Source of the DNA: Thiomicrorhabdus sp. zzn3
GTDB taxonomy: Bacteria; Pseudomonadota; Gammaproteobacteria; Thiomicrospirales; Thiomicrospiraceae
Assembly (NCBI RefSeq): GCF_029767755.1
Contig: NZ_JARUQS010000001.1
Coordinates: 62,001-126,000 of the forward strand
DNA length: 64,000 bases
Direction: 5' to 3'
How positions within the stretch are numbered: the stretch's first letter is position 1; each line of letters opens with the position of its first letter. The position numbers were made by a program, and so were the translations under genes. The notes beneath the pieces are model-generated. The model was not told where the DNA came from and made no database searches. It worked only from the letters and a program-made list of their open reading frames with translations. This document shows positions 60,554 through 64,000 of the stretch, piece after piece.

Positions 60554-60943
60554 ATGAGCGTGTTGCCTAGCCATTTGAAATATGCACAAACCCACGAGTG
60601 GGTTTATATCGATGAACAAGGTAATGCAGTCGTCGGGATTACCGATTTTGCCCAGGAATCCCTGGGCGATCTGATGAGTGTGACGTTTCCTGAGCTGGGC
60701 GCGGATGTCGCGGCCGAAGATGAAGTGATGTCGGTAGAATCGGTCAAAACCGCTTCCGAGATTTATGCGCCGATCAGTGGCGAAATCGTCGAGATCAATG
60801 AGGCGCTGGAAGATGAACCGGAGCTGATCAATGATGAACCTTATGATGGCGGCTGGCTATTTAAAATTGCTCCGCACGATCTGAGCGAGTTGGAGGACCT
60901 GCTCTCTGACAGCGAATATCAGGAACTGCTTGACCAGGCCTGA
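60554..60943 (+). CDS. gcvH: Glycine cleavage system H protein
   Basis: 129-aa lipoyl carrier protein. KYAQTHEWVYIDEQGNAVVGITDFAQESLGD at the N terminus; the lipoylated lysine lies in SVESVKTASEIYAPISGEI; GGWLFKI follows. It shuttles the aminomethyl group between GcvP, GcvT and lipoamide dehydrogenase. gcvP and gcvT are not in the window, so gcvH is a solitary gene here. GGAGAGAGAG precedes the ATG. Confidence 0.96.
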   Translation: MSVLPSHLKYAQTHEWVYIDEQGNAVVGITDFAQESLGDLMSVTFPELGADVAAEDEVMSVESVKTASEIYAPISGEIVEINEALEDEPELINDEPYDGGWLFKIAPHDLSELEDLLSDSEYQELLDQA

Positions 60944-60982
60944 TCATTTTTGTTGAACGTCTTTACGGCGTTTTCTCGAAAC

Positions 60983-61014
60983 AGGCGCTTTTCCGTCTTG
61001 CTTTGAAAGCGCCT
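60983..61014 (+). terminator. Hairpin between gcvH and rlmI
   Basis: AGGCGCTTT and AAAGCGCCT pair over 9 bp around a 14-base loop, 40 bp after gcvH. No T run follows; it may act as a weak terminator or transcript-end stem. Confidence 0.4.
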
Positions 61015-61049
61015 ATAGCCTCTTGTTACTACCCTAATTGAATTTCACT

Positions 61050-62243
61050 ATGTTACCGAGCTTACGATTAAAGAAAAATGAAGAACGCCGTCTGAAACAA
61101 GGGCATCTTTGGATTTTTAGCAACGAAATAGACAACCAGGTCTCACCATTAAAGGGATTTTCAGCCGGACAAACCGTGGTGATTGAAGCGGCGAATGGCA
61201 AGCCCATCGGTATGGGCTATGTGAATCCGAACACGCTGATTTGTGCACGACTTCTGAGCCGCAACCCCAAAACACGCCTTAACGCCCAGTTTTTGCAACG
61301 TCGCATTCAAGCGGCGCAGTCATTGCGTGAATTGAGTTTTAACGAGCCTTACTATCGCCTGGTATTTGGCGAAAGTGACGGTCTGCCCGGTTTGGTGATT
61401 GACCGCTTCGGTGACGTGTTTGCCGTGCAGATCACCACCGCAGGGATGGAAGCGGTAAAAGACACGATTGTCGAGGTGCTGGAGAGCCTGTATCAGCCTC
61501 AGGCGGTGGTTCTGCGTAACGATAGCAAAAGTCGTGAAGTCGAGGGGCTGCCCCTGTATGAAGAGGTGGTATCCGGCACATTACCAGAAGAACTGGTTAT
61601 CCGCGAAAACGGCGCACAGTTTGTTATTCCGGTAGAAGGCGGGCAAAAAACCGGTTGGTTTTATGATCACCGTATGGCGCGTCAACGTCTGCAGTCTATG
61701 GTGGAAGGCAAACGCGTCTTGGATGTGTTCAGTTACCTGGGGGGGTGGGGGATTCAAGCGGCGATGGCCGGAGCCGAATCGGTGACCTGTGTGGATGCCT
61801 CGGAACTGGCCATTGATGGCGTAGAACGCAATGCGGAACTGAATGGCGTCTCCGACAAGATGACGTTGATTCAGGGCAATGCGTTTGATGTTATGAATGC
61901 GCTGCGTTTGGAAGCGGAAAAGTATGATGTGATCATTGTCGATCCGCCAGCCTTTGTGAAGCGCAAAAAGGACCTGAAACAGGGCGCGGAAGGGTATCGA
62001 CGCATTAATGAGCTGGCGATGCGCTTGCTGAATCCGGAAGGCATTTTGGTGTCCGCGTCTTGCTCCCATCATATGGGCCGAGATCATCTGCTCACTCAAG
62101 TGCAATCCGCGGCACGCCATATCGACCGCTCTTTGCAGTTGTTTGAGCAAGCGCATCAGGCGCCGGATCACCCTGTTCATCCGGCTATTCCGGAAACCGA
62201 ATACCTTAAAACCTTTTTCTTTAGAGTTTCTCAAAGCTGGTAG
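61050..62243 (+). CDS. rlmI: 23S rRNA m5C methyltransferase RlmI family
   Basis: 397 aa, the same size as E. coli RlmI, which methylates C1962 of 23S rRNA. N-terminal PUA domain (RLKQGHLWIFSNEID...), an EEHEE-like middle, then the SAM fold: KTGWFYDHRMAR, VLDVFSYLGGWGIQAAMAGA, VDPPAFVKRKKD and the catalytic SCSHH. Neighbouring family members methylate other rRNA positions, but the length and motifs favour RlmI. ATG 61050 is taken; a TTG four codons upstream is possible. Confidence 0.9.
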   Translation: MLPSLRLKKNEERRLKQGHLWIFSNEIDNQVSPLKGFSAGQTVVIEAANGKPIGMGYVNPNTLICARLLSRNPKTRLNAQFLQRRIQAAQSLRELSFNEPYYRLVFGESDGLPGLVIDRFGDVFAVQITTAGMEAVKDTIVEVLESLYQPQAVVLRNDSKSREVEGLPLYEEVVSGTLPEELVIRENGAQFVIPVEGGQKTGWFYDHRMARQRLQSMVEGKRVLDVFSYLGGWGIQAAMAGAESVTCVDASELAIDGVERNAELNGVSDKMTLIQGNAFDVMNALRLEAEKYDVIIVDPPAFVKRKKDLKQGAEGYRRINELAMRLLNPEGILVSASCSHHMGRDHLLTQVQSAARHIDRSLQLFEQAHQAPDHPVHPAIPETEYLKTFFFRVSQSW

Positions 62244-62258
62244 CTTTAGGAGAGTGTT

Positions 62259-64000
62259 ATGCCAAAGTCCGGTGCCGTCAGTTTTATCACTAATGAGGTG
62301 TTGTCGCTTGAAATTCTGGCGGATAAGACCGTTAGGAATGAGCGTGTTTCCAAGCGATTATTGCAGGCATTGGAATTGCAGCGCCGCAGTGTGCAAAAGT
62401 TGTTTGAAATTGTTCCGGAGTCTCAGAAAGAGCACTTTGGCGACTTTATTGAGTTACTGAATGCCTTTGCGTCTGAAGTGTCCGACTCTGCAAACGAGCT
62501 CACGTTGCTCAAACGGTTTCAGCAATGTATTAAGGCTACAGTGCAGGACTTGATTGCTCCCGGAGGACTGCTGGAAAAGTATGGGGATGATTTTCTCTCC
62601 ACCACATGGGGCGACCTCTATGCCGTGCATAACCATGCGATTATTTCAAAAACCGATCGTTATGGCACCATTGTCTCCGCTAATCCCAAGTTTGTTGAAA
62701 TTTCGGGGTATTCGCTTTGCGATCTGATTGGTGAAGATCATGCCATTTTGAATTCCGGCGTCCATCCCAAAGGGTTTTTTAAAGAGGTCTGGAATACCTT
62801 GCAGGATGGCCATGTATGGCACGGCACCATCTGTAACCGCAATAAACGCGGCGATTATTATTGGGTGGAGTCGAGTATTCAGCCGGTATTGGATAAGAGT
62901 GGTGAGGTCGATCACTTTATCTCCATCCGCACGGATGTCACCGCCTTGAAAAAAACCGAACAGCAACTGGTAACCAAGTTGAACCAGCTCGAAGAAGTGG
63001 AAAAACGTCTCCACCAAAGCCAGGTGTTTGCCAACATCGGTTCATGGGATTGGAATATAGAAACCAATGAACTTTGGTGGTCGGAGATGGTCGCGCCCAT
63101 TTTTGGCGGGCCAAACCAGGCTATGGAAACCAGTTATGAGAATTTTATCGGGGCCATTCACCCTGATGATGTGGGACTGGTTTCATCCGCAATCAGTGCT
63201 TGTGTGGAGAAGGGCGAAGACTATGATATCGAGCACCGCATTGTCTGGAAGGACGGCACCGTGCGCTGGGTCTCCGAAAAAGGGGATGTGATTCGCGACC
63301 ACACCGGCAAGCCTGTACGTATGCTCGGCGTTGTGCAGGATATTACGAGCAGTAAACGGATTTCTGAAGAGTTAAAAGAGGCCAAACAGCAGGCGGAGCA
63401 AGCCAACTTGGCTAAATCCGATTTTTTGTCGAGCATGAGTCATGAATTGCGCACGCCGCTCAACTCGATTATCGGCTTTTCAGATTTGCTGGCCAATACG
63501 GATTTAACCTCCAAGCAGTTACGGCAGTTGCAGAATATCAGCCAATCGGGGCGTCACTTACTGGAACTGATCAACCAGGTGCTTGAGCTGGCCAAGATTG
63601 AATCGGGCGCTTTGGATGTCGAATTGAGTTCGGTGGCGATGCAGGATGTGATTAGAAACTGCGTCTCCACCATTCAACCCATGGCGGACCGTAAAGGGAT
63701 TACCTTACGCTATTTGAACAAGGATGATTGCCGCGTCTGCGTACTCGGTGATTTCACTCGCCTTAAACAGGTTTTGCTGAACTTCTTGTCGAATGCGATC
63801 AAATACAACCGTCCGAATGGGATTGTTGAAATTGAGTGTGGGCAGCGTGAGACAGAGAATGGTCCCCGTTTACGGGTCAGCGTTCATGATACCGGGGTAG
63901 GCATTGCGGAAAAACATCAAGCAAGCGTGTTTGAACCGTTTAACCGTTTGGGGCATGAGGGCAAGTCGATTGAAGGCACCGGGATCGGGTTAAACATTAC
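62259..64000 (+). CDS. PAS-containing sensor histidine kinase, 3' end outside window
   Basis: 580 residues are visible and the frame is open at the edge. After a 120-residue helical N-terminal region come two PAS domains (~125-235, with HAILNSGVHPKGFFKEVW...WHGTICNRNKRGDYYWVE; ~260-370), HisKA with phospho-acceptor His395 in FLSSMSHELRTPLNSIIGFSDLL, and HATPase with LLNFLSNAIKYN, HDTGVGI, FEPFNRLG and GTGIGL. No membrane helix is seen, so it is a cytosolic sensor, perhaps hybrid if a receiver follows. AGGAGAG precedes the ATG, 15 bp after rlmI. Confidence 0.92.
   Translation, partial: MPKSGAVSFITNEVLSLEILADKTVRNERVSKRLLQALELQRRSVQKLFEIVPESQKEHFGDFIELLNAFASEVSDSANELTLLKRFQQCIKATVQDLIAPGGLLEKYGDDFLSTTWGDLYAVHNHAIISKTDRYGTIVSANPKFVEISGYSLCDLIGEDHAILNSGVHPKGFFKEVWNTLQDGHVWHGTICNRNKRGDYYWVESSIQPVLDKSGEVDHFISIRTDVTALKKTEQQLVTKLNQLEEVEKRLHQSQVFANIGSWDWNIETNELWWSEMVAPIFGGPNQAMETSYENFIGAIHPDDVGLVSSAISACVEKGEDYDIEHRIVWKDGTVRWVSEKGDVIRDHTGKPVRMLGVVQDITSSKRISEELKEAKQQAEQANLAKSDFLSSMSHELRTPLNSIIGFSDLLANTDLTSKQLRQLQNISQSGRHLLELINQVLELAKIESGALDVELSSVAMQDVIRNCVSTIQPMADRKGITLRYLNKDDCRVCVLGDFTRLKQVLLNFLSNAIKYNRPNGIVEIECGQRETENGPRLRVSVHDTGVGIAEKHQASVFEPFNRLGHEGKSIEGTGIGLNI

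Larger units (their letters stand above)
670..60942. repeat. Dispersed CAGGCCTG / AACAGGCCTG motif, 28 exact octamers
   Basis: Exact CAGGCCTG starts at 670, 908, 3443, 3722, 10209, 13491, 13516, 14259, 16564, 20578, 25232, 27422, 28522, 28865, 30336, 30351, 30916, 35670, 40195, 40714, 41551, 46624, 48043, 50744, 54327, 55403, 57860 and 60935 (hand count). About ten further copies have one changed base at the first position. In one orientation or the other most extend to AACAGGCCTG, often followed by GT or TT. Genic copies commonly read Gln-Ala-Trp; intergenic copies lie at gene ends and form inverted pairs at 13485 and 30334. Confidence 0.9.

Overview
The window is a stretch of bacterial chromosome. 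Protein similarity points to a gammaproteobacterium, most likely a marine sulfur-oxidising autotroph of the Thiomicrospira/Hydrogenovibrio/Thiomicrorhabdus group. This placement is inferred from a thiosulfate-type YeeE/YedE transporter, a quinone-linked malate dehydrogenase, many GGDEF/EAL proteins and the style of the housekeeping genes; no rRNA is present to prove it. Genes are dense on both strands. There is one tRNA, no phage, IS element or CRISPR array, and one small toxin-antitoxin locus. The last gene, a histidine kinase, and the first gene, a SixA-like phosphatase, are cut by the window edges.

Layout. 0-8 kb: pyrE, nfo, a membrane-tailed coiled-coil protein of unknown function, a CysJ-like reductase without flavodoxin domain, and the polyphosphate pair ppx/ppk1, then yidD. 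8-18.5 kb: pyrC, an EAL-HDOD protein, succinate-semialdehyde dehydrogenase, EI24 membrane protein, SrmB-like helicase, ppnN, a PerM-type permease and an exported metallo-beta-lactamase-fold protein. 18.6-18.8 kb: three tandem ~100-bp units, each folding into the same two-stem hairpin with compensatory base changes. 18.9-22.5 kb: folE2, a COG0523 GTPase and mqo. 22.6-31.6 kb: an arsenic-type island (ArsR regulator, RND efflux pair, UPF0718/ArsP-like permease, cysteine-rich thioredoxin-like protein, ArsJ-associated GAPDH, ArsJ). 31.6-36.7 kb: thiosulfate-type transporter, a large exported protein with a JDVT-CTERM-like tail next to its probable sorting protease (MrtJ-like CPBP protein), and a DUF2202 ferritin-like protein.

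38.6-42.5 kb holds a light-response cassette: a TIGR01777 SDR, DNA photolyase, a MerR-type regulator of the LitR class whose B12-binding signature is missing, and a convergent short LOV photoreceptor. Clusters of TGTATA-like half-sites lie in front of the SDR, the regulator and, further away, hemH; a weaker one precedes the DUF523/DUF1722-folM pair. I infer a local LitR/LOV regulon covering photolyase, pterin and haem genes. 42.8-48 kb: a large diguanylate cyclase, two MscS channels and a retropepsin-like protein. 48-56 kb: an exported MsrA-Trx-MsrB protein, DUF523/DUF1722 protein and folM, yefM with a frameshifted yoeB, hemH, and divergent umuC/umuD. 56-64 kb: two more c-di-GMP proteins, gcvH, rlmI and a PAS histidine kinase.

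The strongest unexplained signal is genome-style rather than genic: the octamer CAGGCCTG occurs 28 times by hand count (about one expected by chance), usually as AACAGGCCTG, inside genes and between them. Several intergenic copies form inverted pairs or long palindromes at gene ends. This behaves like a DNA-uptake sequence or a HIP1-type iterated palindrome.
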